Source: SAR324 cluster bacterium
GTDB lineage: Bacteria; SAR324; NAC60-12
Direction: 5' to 3'
DNA: 64,000 nt
Assembly: GCA_015231825.1 (NCBI GenBank)
Contig: JADGAV010000006.1
Span: forward strand, 62,001-126,000
Made by a program: the position numbers and the translations under genes. How positions within the stretch are numbered: the first letter of the stretch is position 1; the number at the start of each line of letters is the position of its first letter. This document shows positions 50,540-59,996 of this stretch, piece by piece. The notes under the pieces are model-generated. The model searched no databases, had not been told where the DNA came from, and saw only the letters and a program-made list of their open reading frames with translations.

Positions 50540-50732
50540 GGCATTTAATTATCTGAAATTCGTTTGGGCTGATGAATGTTAGCGAAAATCTAATTTGTAT
50601 GCTCGTCTAAAACTGATGTTTGCCCAAAGTATCATCATTTTAAAGTTGATGCAAAAGACTATCTTGAAAAAAATGCCGACCATGCGAAATTTTCAGCTTT
50701 CAGATCTCAGGAATTATAATTAGGAAACAACT

Positions 50733-51710
50733 ATGGCAGAGTTACTCAGTGGAAATGCTTTTATCACCACCCAGGAAAATTTCACCCCCAAGATTGTTGT
50801 TCTGGGCACGGGAGGTGGAGGTTGCAATGTGATCTCTAAAATGGTGCAACTGAATGTACAATTTGTTGATTTTGTTGCCTGCAACACTGATCTCAAAGCC
50901 CTGGCCGCTACGAGAGCACCTCACAAAATAGAATTGGGAAGAAATCTCACTCGCGGTTTGGGAGCGGGAGCCGATCCGGAAGTCGGTGAAAAAGCCGCTG
51001 AGGAAAGCAACTACGAAATCGAAAAAAATATTGAAGACGCTCATATGCTTTTTATCGCTGCCGGTATGGGAGGAGGTACCGGCACAGGTACCGCACCCGT
51101 GGTTGCCAAGTTGGCAAAGGAGCGGGGAATTTTGACAGTTGGAGTTGTTACAACACCATTTCTTTTTGAAGGAAAAAAAAGGATGCGGATCGCAATGGAA
51201 GGGATTACCCGGTTGCGAGAATATACGGATACTTTGCTGGTGATTCCCAATGACAAGCTATTGGATGCCACTACACAGACTACGAGTTTGATGGATGCCT
51301 TCCATTTAGTAGACGAAGTCCTGATCAATGCAATTCAGGGAATTACGGATTTGATCAATAATGTCGGGGAGATCAATGTTGATTTTGCAGACGTAAAAAC
51401 CATCATGGAGGGAATGGGCAAAGCGGTGATCGGAAAAGGGGTTTCTTCAGGAGATGAACGAATGGTAAAAGCGGCGCACAATGCGATTGAAAGTCCCTTG
51501 ATGCAAAATACTGACATTCGTGGAGCAAAGGGAATTTTAGTGCATGTGGTGGGGAACGAAAATATGGGCTTGTTGGAAATCAATGAAGCTGTCGGAACAA
51601 TTGAGGATCTTGCCGATGAAGATGTCAATCTCATTTTTGGAGCAACCACGCTTGAATCAATGAAAGATGACGTTGCTGTGACCATCATAGCGACGGGTAT
51701 TCCGGGCTGA
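50733..51710 (+). CDS. ftsZ: Cell division GTPase FtsZ, lacking the C-terminal linker/tail
   Basis: GTGGGGCNVISKM, MGGGTGTGTAPVVA signature, T7-loop NVDFADVKTIM; ends ...TIIATGIPG*. Confidence 0.93.
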   Translation: MAELLSGNAFITTQENFTPKIVVLGTGGGGCNVISKMVQLNVQFVDFVACNTDLKALAATRAPHKIELGRNLTRGLGAGADPEVGEKAAEESNYEIEKNIEDAHMLFIAAGMGGGTGTGTAPVVAKLAKERGILTVGVVTTPFLFEGKKRMRIAMEGITRLREYTDTLLVIPNDKLLDATTQTTSLMDAFHLVDEVLINAIQGITDLINNVGEINVDFADVKTIMEGMGKAVIGKGVSSGDERMVKAAHNAIESPLMQNTDIRGAKGILVHVVGNENMGLLEINEAVGTIEDLADEDVNLIFGATTLESMKDDVAVTIIATGIPG

Positions 51711-51756
51711 ATCATTTTTGAGTGGACTGCATTCAATTGTTTTTCCCTGAATTGTT

Positions 51757-52518
51757 ATGACACAGACCATTCAGCTATACCGCACCAATAATGGCCCCTG
51801 CCCTTATCGCAGCGTGGGAATTTGGGAAAATGTTTCCTTTGAAGTGAAATCACTTTCAGTTCAAGTCTTTCAGGACTTGCTCGACGTCGGATTTCGGCGA
51901 AGCGGCTGTTCAATTTACCGCCCTGATTGCAGGGGCTGCCGTCGTTGCATTCCGATTCGTCTGGACTGCGATGCATTTCGGATGAGCAAAGGACAGCGAC
52001 GGACATGGCGAAAAAATGAGGATCTTCAGATTGAGCATCGATCTGTTGAATTTGATGAGGAAATTTTTAAATTATATCAACGCTATCAAATCGACTGGCA
52101 CCAGACATCCGAGATACCAGAATTGGAGGAATTTGAAAATTTTTTGATTCAGACTCCAGTAAAAACTGAAATGATTCGGTATTCTCTGGAAAACAAACTG
52201 CTCGGCGTCAGTTGGGTCGATCATCTCCCTTCCGGATTGAGTTCAGAATATTTTATCTTTCACCCGGAATATGCCTCACGCCGACTCGGAGTATATTCGA
52301 TTCTATATGAAATTGAGTACTGCCAAAAACTGAAGCACCCATGGCTTTATCTGGGATATTTTGTAGGTGATTCCCCAAAAATGAACTACAAAGCAGATTA
52401 CCAACCCGCTCAAGTATTCTTAAAAGAGCAATGGCAGTATATGGAAAAAACAGTCTCCTTTGCCAACAGTATTTTTGCCGCCGGATCTACTTTGAGAAAA
52501 GGCAGGTCACTTTTTTAG
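51757..52518 (+). CDS. bpt: Aspartate/glutamate leucyltransferase (Bpt; arginyl-transferase-like)
   Basis: GPCPYRSVGIWENVSFE; CSIYRPDCRGCRRCIPIRLDCDAFRMSKGQRRTWRKNEDLQ. Confidence 0.93.
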   Translation: MTQTIQLYRTNNGPCPYRSVGIWENVSFEVKSLSVQVFQDLLDVGFRRSGCSIYRPDCRGCRRCIPIRLDCDAFRMSKGQRRTWRKNEDLQIEHRSVEFDEEIFKLYQRYQIDWHQTSEIPELEEFENFLIQTPVKTEMIRYSLENKLLGVSWVDHLPSGLSSEYFIFHPEYASRRLGVYSILYEIEYCQKLKHPWLYLGYFVGDSPKMNYKADYQPAQVFLKEQWQYMEKTVSFANSIFAAGSTLRKGRSLF

Positions 52519-52559
52519 TGTGTTCCTCAAGAATCAATCCGAACGAATTGTCATTTTTT

Positions 52560-53663
52560 ATGATTTCCTTTGAAAAATTAACCCAATCCGGATCGGCAAG
52601 AACGGGAAAGATTCAAACCCCTCGCGGGGAAATCCCAACTCCTGTTTTCATGCCAGTGGGCACCCTGGGAACCGTAAAAGCCATGGCTCCGGAGGAAACC
52701 CGTGAATTGGGTGCATCTATAATACTTGGCAACACATACCATCTGCATTTGCGTCCTGGAGACGAACTGGTTCATCGGCTTGGCGGTTTGCACCGGTTCA
52801 TGAATTGGCCCTTTCCCATTTTGACGGATAGTGGTGGATTTCAGGTGTTCTCACTTGCTAAACTGAGCAAACTAACTGAAGAAGGGGTCACTTTTCAAAG
52901 CCATCTCAATGGGGATACCATTGTTTTCACTCCAGAGAAATCCATTGAAATTCAGCAAAATTTGGGTTCCGATATAATGATGTGTTTTGATGAGTGTATC
53001 AGACTGCCTGCCACTCACGCCAAAATAGAGGATTCAATCGCATTGACGACACGATGGGCAGAACGCTGTAAAGCAGCTCGCACCAGTGATCAAGCTTTGT
53101 TCGGAATAATCCAAGGTGGTTTGCATCTGGATCTTCGTCAGAGGAGTTTGGATGATCTTGTTGATATTGGCTTCGACGGTTACGCGATTGGGGGGCTCAG
53201 TGTAGGTGAAGATACGAAAGAAATGTACGAAATTCTTCACTCATTTGCCCACCAGCTTCCTGATACTTATCCCCGTTACTTGATGGGGGTTGGAGAACCG
53301 GAAGATATCTTGGAAGGGATTGAGACTGGAATTGATATGTTTGATTGTGTTCTGCCGACACGCAATGCTAGAAATGGATGCCTGTTTACATCTCTGGGAA
53401 AGATTTCGATCAAACAATCACAGTATCGGGAAGACCCTTTACCTCCAGATCCAAATTGTGCGTGTTATGTCTGCCAAAAATATTCGCGGGCGTATTTGAG
53501 ACACCTTTATATGTCCAAGGAAATTCTTTCAATGCGGTTAAATACTCACCATAATTTGCATTTTTATCTCAAACTGGTCCTTAACGCTCGAGAAGCAATT
53601 CAAAATGATCAGTTTACACAATACAAAAAGTCATTTCTGGAAAAATATTCACAAACAGCCTAG
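52560..53663 (+). CDS. tgt: tRNA-guanine transglycosylase
   Basis: TPVFMPVGTLGTVKAM; LGNTYHLHLRPGDE; LTDSGGFQVFSL; GIIQGG; GGLSVGE; YLMGVGEPEDI. Confidence 0.97.
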   Translation: MISFEKLTQSGSARTGKIQTPRGEIPTPVFMPVGTLGTVKAMAPEETRELGASIILGNTYHLHLRPGDELVHRLGGLHRFMNWPFPILTDSGGFQVFSLAKLSKLTEEGVTFQSHLNGDTIVFTPEKSIEIQQNLGSDIMMCFDECIRLPATHAKIEDSIALTTRWAERCKAARTSDQALFGIIQGGLHLDLRQRSLDDLVDIGFDGYAIGGLSVGEDTKEMYEILHSFAHQLPDTYPRYLMGVGEPEDILEGIETGIDMFDCVLPTRNARNGCLFTSLGKISIKQSQYREDPLPPDPNCACYVCQKYSRAYLRHLYMSKEILSMRLNTHHNLHFYLKLVLNAREAIQNDQFTQYKKSFLEKYSQTA

Positions 53664-53903
53664 TTTTTTCCTCCACTTCAATAACTGCAATAATAGTTAA
53701 TAAAATTAGGTATATATAATTTTTAGATCAAAATATTGATCATTTCGAAGAAAACAGAATTCCTATGTTTTTCTCCTTTTCAGTTTAAACTGTATTCTAC
53801 TGCCAATCAAATTTAAATATTTCTCAATGCTGTTTGTGATTCACTGAATTCAAATAGTTTATTGTCAACTTTTAACCTCAAATTAAATGCAATAGATTTT
53901 TCG

Positions 53904-53953
53904 AATGCAACAATTTTCAATAGGATTGAAAATTGTGGCAGACCCGTTGCATT
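53904..53953. other. Nested inverted repeat in tgt-mltD intergenic region
   Basis: Inner perfect 12-bp stem ACAATTTTCAAT-agg-ATTGAAAATTGT (53910-53936) enclosed by AATGCAAC (53904-53911) / GTTGCATT (53946-53953). Confidence 0.5.
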
Positions 53954-54066
53954 AGGTCTAATAAATCACTCAATAGCGGCGAATTTGAATTTTGCCATTA
54001 ACGATGATTATTTTCCTTTGGCATGAAGCTTAAAAAAGGTAAAAGGTCAGACATGGATGTCAGACA

Positions 54067-55818
54067 ATGAATCAATCAAAATACTGTTGGTTGGGATGGG
54101 CAGCTACTTTTATGCTGGTAGCTGCTTGTACCAGCACGCAGCCGAAAACTACAAAATCTCAAGCCGTATTTTTACCCATCGACGGGACCTCTGCCCCTGC
54201 ATCACTTTCTCATGTTAGGCAAAGGGCAAAGATTTCGACAGTTTCTCCCTCCGGTATCTCTAAATCAAAAAGTAAGCACTTCAAAACTGTTTTACCGAAA
54301 AACAGTTCTGGGAAAAACGCGGAACCGAAATTCAATGCAAGGAATCCCGTTGATGAAGAAGCTCATCGGATTTTGGCGGAGGAAAACAAGGAAAGAAGTA
54401 AAAAATTGCTTACGGAGCAAACGAATACTAGCTCCAGTTTAGTCCTTCCCAAAGTACAAAAAATTTCAAATGCCCAGGCTCCACGAGTCAAATATGGTAT
54501 CCCTATTCGCTTCAATAAGCGTGTCAAGAATGTTATGGATTTCTACTTAGGCAAAGGGAGGAAAAATTTAATAAAAGGGATTCAACGATCAGGAAAGTTT
54601 TTGCCGTTGGCAAAAAAGATATTTAAAGAAGAGGGTGTCCCGGAGGATTTAGTCTATCTGGCAGGGACAGAAAGCAACTACAATCCAAAGGCACGTTCGT
54701 CGGCGGGGGCTGTCGGCTTATGGCAATTCATGAAAGGGACGGCTAGTATCTACGGTTTGCGGCAGGACCGATGGATTGATGAAAGATTGGATGTTGTCAA
54801 ATCGACTCATGCCGCCGCCAGGCATTTGAAATACCTCTTTAATGAGTTTGGTAACTGGGAATTGGCACTTGCCGCCTACAATGCGGGGGAAGGTCGCGTA
54901 AAAAAGGAGATTAAAAAAGCAAAAGCCAGAAAGAAGAGTGGAAACTACTGGTCATTACAAGTTCCACGCGAAACGAAACGCTATGTTCCTGATTATATGG
55001 CCATTACCATTATTTCTAAAAATCTGGAAAAATACGGCCTGTCTGATGTCGCCAAAGAATCTCCGATGCGTCGAAAAAAAGTTAAGATATCAACAGACTT
55101 TTCGCTTCAGGAAATTGCAAAACGCAGTAAGATGCCGTTTAAAGATCTTTGGAATTTAAATCCGTTTTTAGTGCAGACTGTTCCTCCGTTGAATCAGAAA
55201 GAATATGAAATTTATCTTCCACGGGAATATGAACTGCGCTATGTGATTTCGTTGTATAAAAAACCCAATCCTTCAAAAGCGTGGAAGACAAAACTGATTC
55301 ATGCCGACAAATCAGCCCATATGACGGAACTTCTGAGTCGATATGGATCGCGGACCTATATCCGTGTTAAAAAGGGTGACAACCTCTGGAATCTGGCAAA
55401 AAAACACCATACCACAGTTGCTCGATTGAGAAGATGGAACGATGTGAACAAAAAAGGACTTTTGAAGATTAATCAGAAACTTAAACTTTACATCGCAAAC
55501 TGGAAAGTATTTGACGCTTTAATTAAAGAACCGACTGTTCGTCCCAAGAAAAACAAAAAGAAAATCCTGGTGGTTTCAAACAAAAAGGGAAAGCAGAATT
55601 TGCCCTCTGCGGACAATTCCCGGCAGAGATCCCAGTCCATTATCGTACAACCAGGAGACACGCTTTCCGCCCTTTCACGAAAATACCAGGTAACTGTCAA
55701 TCAATTGATGAAATGGAACGCATTGAAGCGGGCAATTGACTTAAAAGCATACCAGGAATTGAGTATCTCCCGTCCTTTGGAACCTTCATCAAGTCTAAAG
55801 CTCACTTCATTGAATTGA
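54067..55818 (+). CDS. mltD: MltD-like lytic transglycosylase with LysM repeats (lipoprotein)
   Basis: Lipobox VAACTS; LAGTESNYNPKARSSAGAVGLWQFMKGTA; LALAAYNAGEGRV; two clear LysM (VKKGDNLWNLAKKHHTTVARL, VQPGDTLSALSRKYQVTVNQL). Confidence 0.93.
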   Translation: MNQSKYCWLGWAATFMLVAACTSTQPKTTKSQAVFLPIDGTSAPASLSHVRQRAKISTVSPSGISKSKSKHFKTVLPKNSSGKNAEPKFNARNPVDEEAHRILAEENKERSKKLLTEQTNTSSSLVLPKVQKISNAQAPRVKYGIPIRFNKRVKNVMDFYLGKGRKNLIKGIQRSGKFLPLAKKIFKEEGVPEDLVYLAGTESNYNPKARSSAGAVGLWQFMKGTASIYGLRQDRWIDERLDVVKSTHAAARHLKYLFNEFGNWELALAAYNAGEGRVKKEIKKAKARKKSGNYWSLQVPRETKRYVPDYMAITIISKNLEKYGLSDVAKESPMRRKKVKISTDFSLQEIAKRSKMPFKDLWNLNPFLVQTVPPLNQKEYEIYLPREYELRYVISLYKKPNPSKAWKTKLIHADKSAHMTELLSRYGSRTYIRVKKGDNLWNLAKKHHTTVARLRRWNDVNKKGLLKINQKLKLYIANWKVFDALIKEPTVRPKKNKKKILVVSNKKGKQNLPSADNSRQRSQSIIVQPGDTLSALSRKYQVTVNQLMKWNALKRAIDLKAYQELSISRPLEPSSSLKLTSLN

Positions 55819-55949
55819 CAGATCCTCCGCAATCTCCGCATTGTCCCTACCGTTGGGGGAAAGCCTTTCCCTTTTTCTTTCAGGTATAGTAAAATCAGTT
55901 TCAATCTGACTCCGAATAGTCCTTAAGAACCGCTTTTTAAAATTTCAAA

Positions 55950-57140
55950 ATGTTCAATAAAAGTACTCGAATTTGGTTTTATGTTCGAACATTCTGCATT
56001 CTTGTATTTTTCTCCTTGTTCTTTGCAAACATACAAAGTCAAACCAACTGGCTGGTTTTGTTGTCTGCGGCTGAAAACAATGATGTTCGGCTTGCGGCAC
56101 AGTTATTGGCTCAAGGGGCAAACGTGAATGTCCGCAGAGAAAACGGCTGGACAGCACTGATCATCTCCGCATTCGAGGGAAATTCCAAAATGACACAGCT
56201 TCTCCTCGATCACAATGCCGATGTGCAGGCTAAAAGCATTGACGGGTGGACCGCATTGATGGCCTCTTCCATAAAAGGTCATATCGAGGTGGCAGAACTT
56301 TTGCTGAAAAAAGATGCTGATATTGATGCAGTCGACAGGGAAGGCTGGACTGCCCTGATGATCGCAGCTTACCAGGGCCAAACTGAAATGGTGGGGTTTC
56401 TTCTCGATCAGGGGGCCAATCCGAACATCAGGGATATCCGTGAGACAACAGCCCTGATGCTGGCCTCGAATCAAGGGCATATCAATACTGCCCAGATTCT
56501 TGCCGAATTTGAAGAATCTCTGGCGCAGGATGAAATTGACTCTATTCAAAATCTCGGCAGCAATCAGAAAAAACCAGAGTCTGTTTTAATGAAAGCCGTT
56601 TTTCACGGAAAAACGGCAGAAATCGAGCGTTTAATTGCTCAAGGAATGGATGTCAATGAAAAAAATGAAGAGGGATGGACTCCACTAATGGTGGCGGCTT
56701 TTGTCGGAAACATTGAAGTGACAGAACAATTGACAAAGTATGGAGCTGAACTTAATGCCAAAAGAGCAGATGGTGTCAATGCGCTGATGCTCGCATCCTT
56801 CAAGGGTCATCACAATACCGTACGATTCATGCTTGAACGGGGAGCGGAGGTCAATTCGAAGGACAGTGAAGGATGGACCGCGTTGATGTTGGCGGTTCTT
56901 GGGGATCATCCCGATATCGTTAGAACGCTGCTCCAGGAAAGCGCCGAGATCAATGCCAGGCAAAACGACGGGGACACGGCTCTGACATTGGCTGTTTCGA
57001 AACAGTTCACGGAAATCGCTCAAATTTTGATCGAGCAGGGTATTGATCGTGGTGCAAAAAACAATCAGGGAATGACAGCACTGATGATTGCCCAAAAGTA
57101 CAAATACTCCGAAATCGCGAAGCTTCTTAAAGTCAACTGA
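55950..57140 (+). CDS. Exported ankyrin-repeat protein
   Basis: N-terminal hydrophobic signal; about ten repeats of type GWTALMxAxxxGHxEVAELLLxxxADIxAxD. Confidence 0.93.
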   Translation: MFNKSTRIWFYVRTFCILVFFSLFFANIQSQTNWLVLLSAAENNDVRLAAQLLAQGANVNVRRENGWTALIISAFEGNSKMTQLLLDHNADVQAKSIDGWTALMASSIKGHIEVAELLLKKDADIDAVDREGWTALMIAAYQGQTEMVGFLLDQGANPNIRDIRETTALMLASNQGHINTAQILAEFEESLAQDEIDSIQNLGSNQKKPESVLMKAVFHGKTAEIERLIAQGMDVNEKNEEGWTPLMVAAFVGNIEVTEQLTKYGAELNAKRADGVNALMLASFKGHHNTVRFMLERGAEVNSKDSEGWTALMLAVLGDHPDIVRTLLQESAEINARQNDGDTALTLAVSKQFTEIAQILIEQGIDRGAKNNQGMTALMIAQKYKYSEIAKLLKVN

Positions 57141-57428
57141 AAATTCGAGACCGGCAATCGATTCTGTTTGTTTTCCTCAGGACCCTCCAATAAACTATTT
57201 TAAGATGCTCAATATGAAAAATGCTTGATTTCAGCAATTGAACTTTTTCAGCTTTCTCTCAAAATTGGATTCGTTCAATAAACTTGTCCTCCCTTCCATA
57301 TCTTGTTACCTTCTTTTCGATACGCGTGATTTCTTGTCAATACTGTCTGGAAACCAGTCCCTTTTCTGTTGATTAAATCAGGTTATTTTGATGTTTCACA
57401 GTCAGCAAACAATGCTTTGAGTCTTTCT

Positions 57429-58616
57429 ATGTTCAATTCCGTTTCCCTCACCAAAAAGTCCCTCATACTAATAGGTACTTTGACCACAGCCCACATGATC
57501 AATGATTTTTATGCGCATGTGCTGCCCTTTGTGATTCCTGCACTAATTCAAGATTTGAAGATCAGTTATTTTGAAGCGGGAATGCTGGCTTTGGCAATTT
57601 CCATATTTTCAGGAGTATTGTCTCCTTTTCTGGGACAAATGGGTGATCGGCACGCCTGGCGAAAACGAATCATGATCTTTGGATTTCTTGCTTTTTGCCT
57701 CGGTTTGCTGATCATGGGATTGTCGGCAAATTATGCGTTGATTTTGGTCGCTTGCTTTATTTTTGGTTTGGGAGAGTTCACCTTTCACCCCCAATCAACG
57801 AATTTTCTTACAAGAAATTTTCCCGGCACCAAAGGGAAAGTGATGGGGATTCATGGAATTGGAGGTTCTATTGGAAATTTTACAGCCCCCCTGGTGGTTA
57901 CTTTTTTAATCACGCTGGTGGGGTGGAGAGAGAGCTTATTTTATCTTACGATTCCTGGATTGTTGACGATTTTCGCACTCAAAATGGTTTTGAAGGAACC
58001 ACCCAAAGCTAAAAAGCAAGCCTTGTTTGGAGGAATCACACTGCCCTTGCTGCTTCTAACGGTCAACTTTGCGATGATCCAGATGGTTTATAAGGGATTC
58101 TTAATTTTTTTACCCACCTTTTTGATAGAATCAGGTTCAACCATGCAATCTGCGGGAGCGATTTCCGCATTAATGCTCTTCACCGGTTTGTTTACCCAAC
58201 CGTTGGGAGGGATCCTTATGGATAAACTGGGTGGTAGAGTTGTTTTTATCGGAAGTTCCATAACATCAGCAATTGCCCTCTGGCTTTTTACTGTTAGCTC
58301 CGGCGTTTTTGTAGTGATCACGATTCTCATGTTTGGAGCAGCCATCTACGCATTGTTCCCTGTCGCGCTTGCAATGGCCAGTCAAGTTGTTAGAAGCGAC
58401 CATGTGGGGATGAGTGTTGGATTAGTTTTTGGGATCGGGTCAACTTTTTCTGCATTTACCCCGATGTTGACCGGTCTGGCTGCAGATCGTATTGGTTTGC
58501 AGGCCTCTTTTCAATATTTGATTGTCTTCCCTGTTTTGGCATTGATTGTCGCCCTGTTTCTTCCAAGCAAGCAAAAATTGGCTTCAGCCATTGGAAATCC
58601 AGAACCCGCTGGATAG
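57429..58616 (+). CDS. MFS transporter, fosmidomycin-resistance (Fsr)-like
   Basis: MINDFYAHVLPFVIPALIQDLKISYFEAGML; GLGEFTFHPQSTNFL; GIHGIGGSIGNFTAPL; start likely M21 of the ORF. Confidence 0.82.
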   Translation: MFNSVSLTKKSLILIGTLTTAHMINDFYAHVLPFVIPALIQDLKISYFEAGMLALAISIFSGVLSPFLGQMGDRHAWRKRIMIFGFLAFCLGLLIMGLSANYALILVACFIFGLGEFTFHPQSTNFLTRNFPGTKGKVMGIHGIGGSIGNFTAPLVVTFLITLVGWRESLFYLTIPGLLTIFALKMVLKEPPKAKKQALFGGITLPLLLLTVNFAMIQMVYKGFLIFLPTFLIESGSTMQSAGAISALMLFTGLFTQPLGGILMDKLGGRVVFIGSSITSAIALWLFTVSSGVFVVITILMFGAAIYALFPVALAMASQVVRSDHVGMSVGLVFGIGSTFSAFTPMLTGLAADRIGLQASFQYLIVFPVLALIVALFLPSKQKLASAIGNPEPAG

Positions 58617-58832
58617 ATCAATCTGGACGATCGAACGAGAAGCCAGCAGCGAATTACTGAAACAAACCTGTTAAGCCCTGGCAGGGGATTTTAAAATAAA
58701 AATCCCGGTCTCCGTTGAGTTGAGTCCAGAAATGACAGTGCAAAAACCAGAGAGGATGCTCAGGCCGCAGCTTAGATCATTCCGAAAGATTTTCCTGACC
58801 AGATGATCTTTGTTTCTTTCAAAGGAAAAAAC

Positions 58833-59951
58833 ATGAGTGATGTTGAAATTATAATTGTCGGAGGCGGAATTGCAGGTGCCTCTGCTGCTTACGAACTCGC
58901 AATAGACCACAAAGTATTGCTTTTGGAAATGGAAGATCAAGCTGGTTATCATTCTACCGGAAGATCTGCTGCACTTTTTACAGAAAATTATGGAAATTCC
59001 ATCATTCGCAAACTTGCAAAGATCAGTAAATCCTTTTTGGAGTCTCCTCCGGATGGATTTTCTGAATATCCTCTGCTCAGCAAACGAGGGGCTTTATTTA
59101 TAGCCCGTTCGGATCAGCTGGACGTTCTGAATAGTGAGCTACAGACGATTCAGTCCATGGGAGGGGAGGTGCAGAAAATAGAAGGAGATGAACTGCTTCA
59201 ATATATCCCGCATCTAAATCGGGAATACGCCGTTGCAGGAATCTATGATCCGCACTCGAAAGACATTGACGTGAGCGGTTTGCATCAAGGTTTTTTAAAA
59301 GAAGCAAAACTAAGAGGCGGAAGCATTTTGATGGGTTCCAGGGTGCTTCGTTTGAGGCCGTTGGCAGACGGATGGCTCGTTGAAACTGAGGAAGAAGAAT
59401 TTTCATGCAAGATACTGATCAACGCGGCAGGAGCGTGGGCGGAAGAAATCGGAGTCCTCGCCGGGGCAAAAAAGATTGCATTGTCGCCGATGAAGCGGAC
59501 CGCCTTTTTGTTTGATGTTCCAGAGGATTGGGTTGTCCAGAACTGGCCAATTGCGATTGATATGGAAGAAAAGTTCTACTTTAAGCCAGATTCGGGAAAA
59601 CTTTTAGGATCTCCTGCCGACGAAACACCGGTCCTTCCTCAGGATGCGAGGCCTGATGATTTTGATATTGCAATGGGGATTGAACGAATTCAGGCAGCTC
59701 TCAATTTTGAGATCAGGCACCTCAGCCATAAATGGGCCGGTCTGAGGAGCTTTGTTCCAGATCGTACTCCAGTTGCAGGATTTGATCCTGTAGTAAAGAA
59801 TTTTTTCTGGCTGGCAGGACAAGGGGGATATGGCATTAAAACATCTCCTGCATTGGCGGTTTGCTGTGGAGCATTGATCCGTGAAGGATGCTTTCCCAAA
59901 TTTATCGAAGAGTTCGGTCTTTCTGCAGAAATGTTGTCGCCAAAACGATGA
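58833..59951 (+). CDS. FAD-dependent oxidoreductase (DAO family)
   Basis: EIIIVGGGIAGASAAYELAIDHKVLLLEMEDQAGYHSTGRSAALF; LAGQGGYGIKTSPA. Confidence 0.88.
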   Translation: MSDVEIIIVGGGIAGASAAYELAIDHKVLLLEMEDQAGYHSTGRSAALFTENYGNSIIRKLAKISKSFLESPPDGFSEYPLLSKRGALFIARSDQLDVLNSELQTIQSMGGEVQKIEGDELLQYIPHLNREYAVAGIYDPHSKDIDVSGLHQGFLKEAKLRGGSILMGSRVLRLRPLADGWLVETEEEEFSCKILINAAGAWAEEIGVLAGAKKIALSPMKRTAFLFDVPEDWVVQNWPIAIDMEEKFYFKPDSGKLLGSPADETPVLPQDARPDDFDIAMGIERIQAALNFEIRHLSHKWAGLRSFVPDRTPVAGFDPVVKNFFWLAGQGGYGIKTSPALAVCCGALIREGCFPKFIEEFGLSAEMLSPKR

Positions 59952-59996
59952 CTTCCTTATTTAAAATTGGTTTGGAACAGCGTTTTTTAAGGAGGA

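Noticed and set aside
56103-57095. Long minus-strand ORFs opposite the ankyrin gene
   Set aside because: Mirror of ankyrin repeat codon periodicity; no independent coding signal.
57429-58616. Calling the MFS protein an antibiotic-resistance gene
   Set aside because: Fsr-like family membership does not establish fosmidomycin resistance; only the transporter family is supported.
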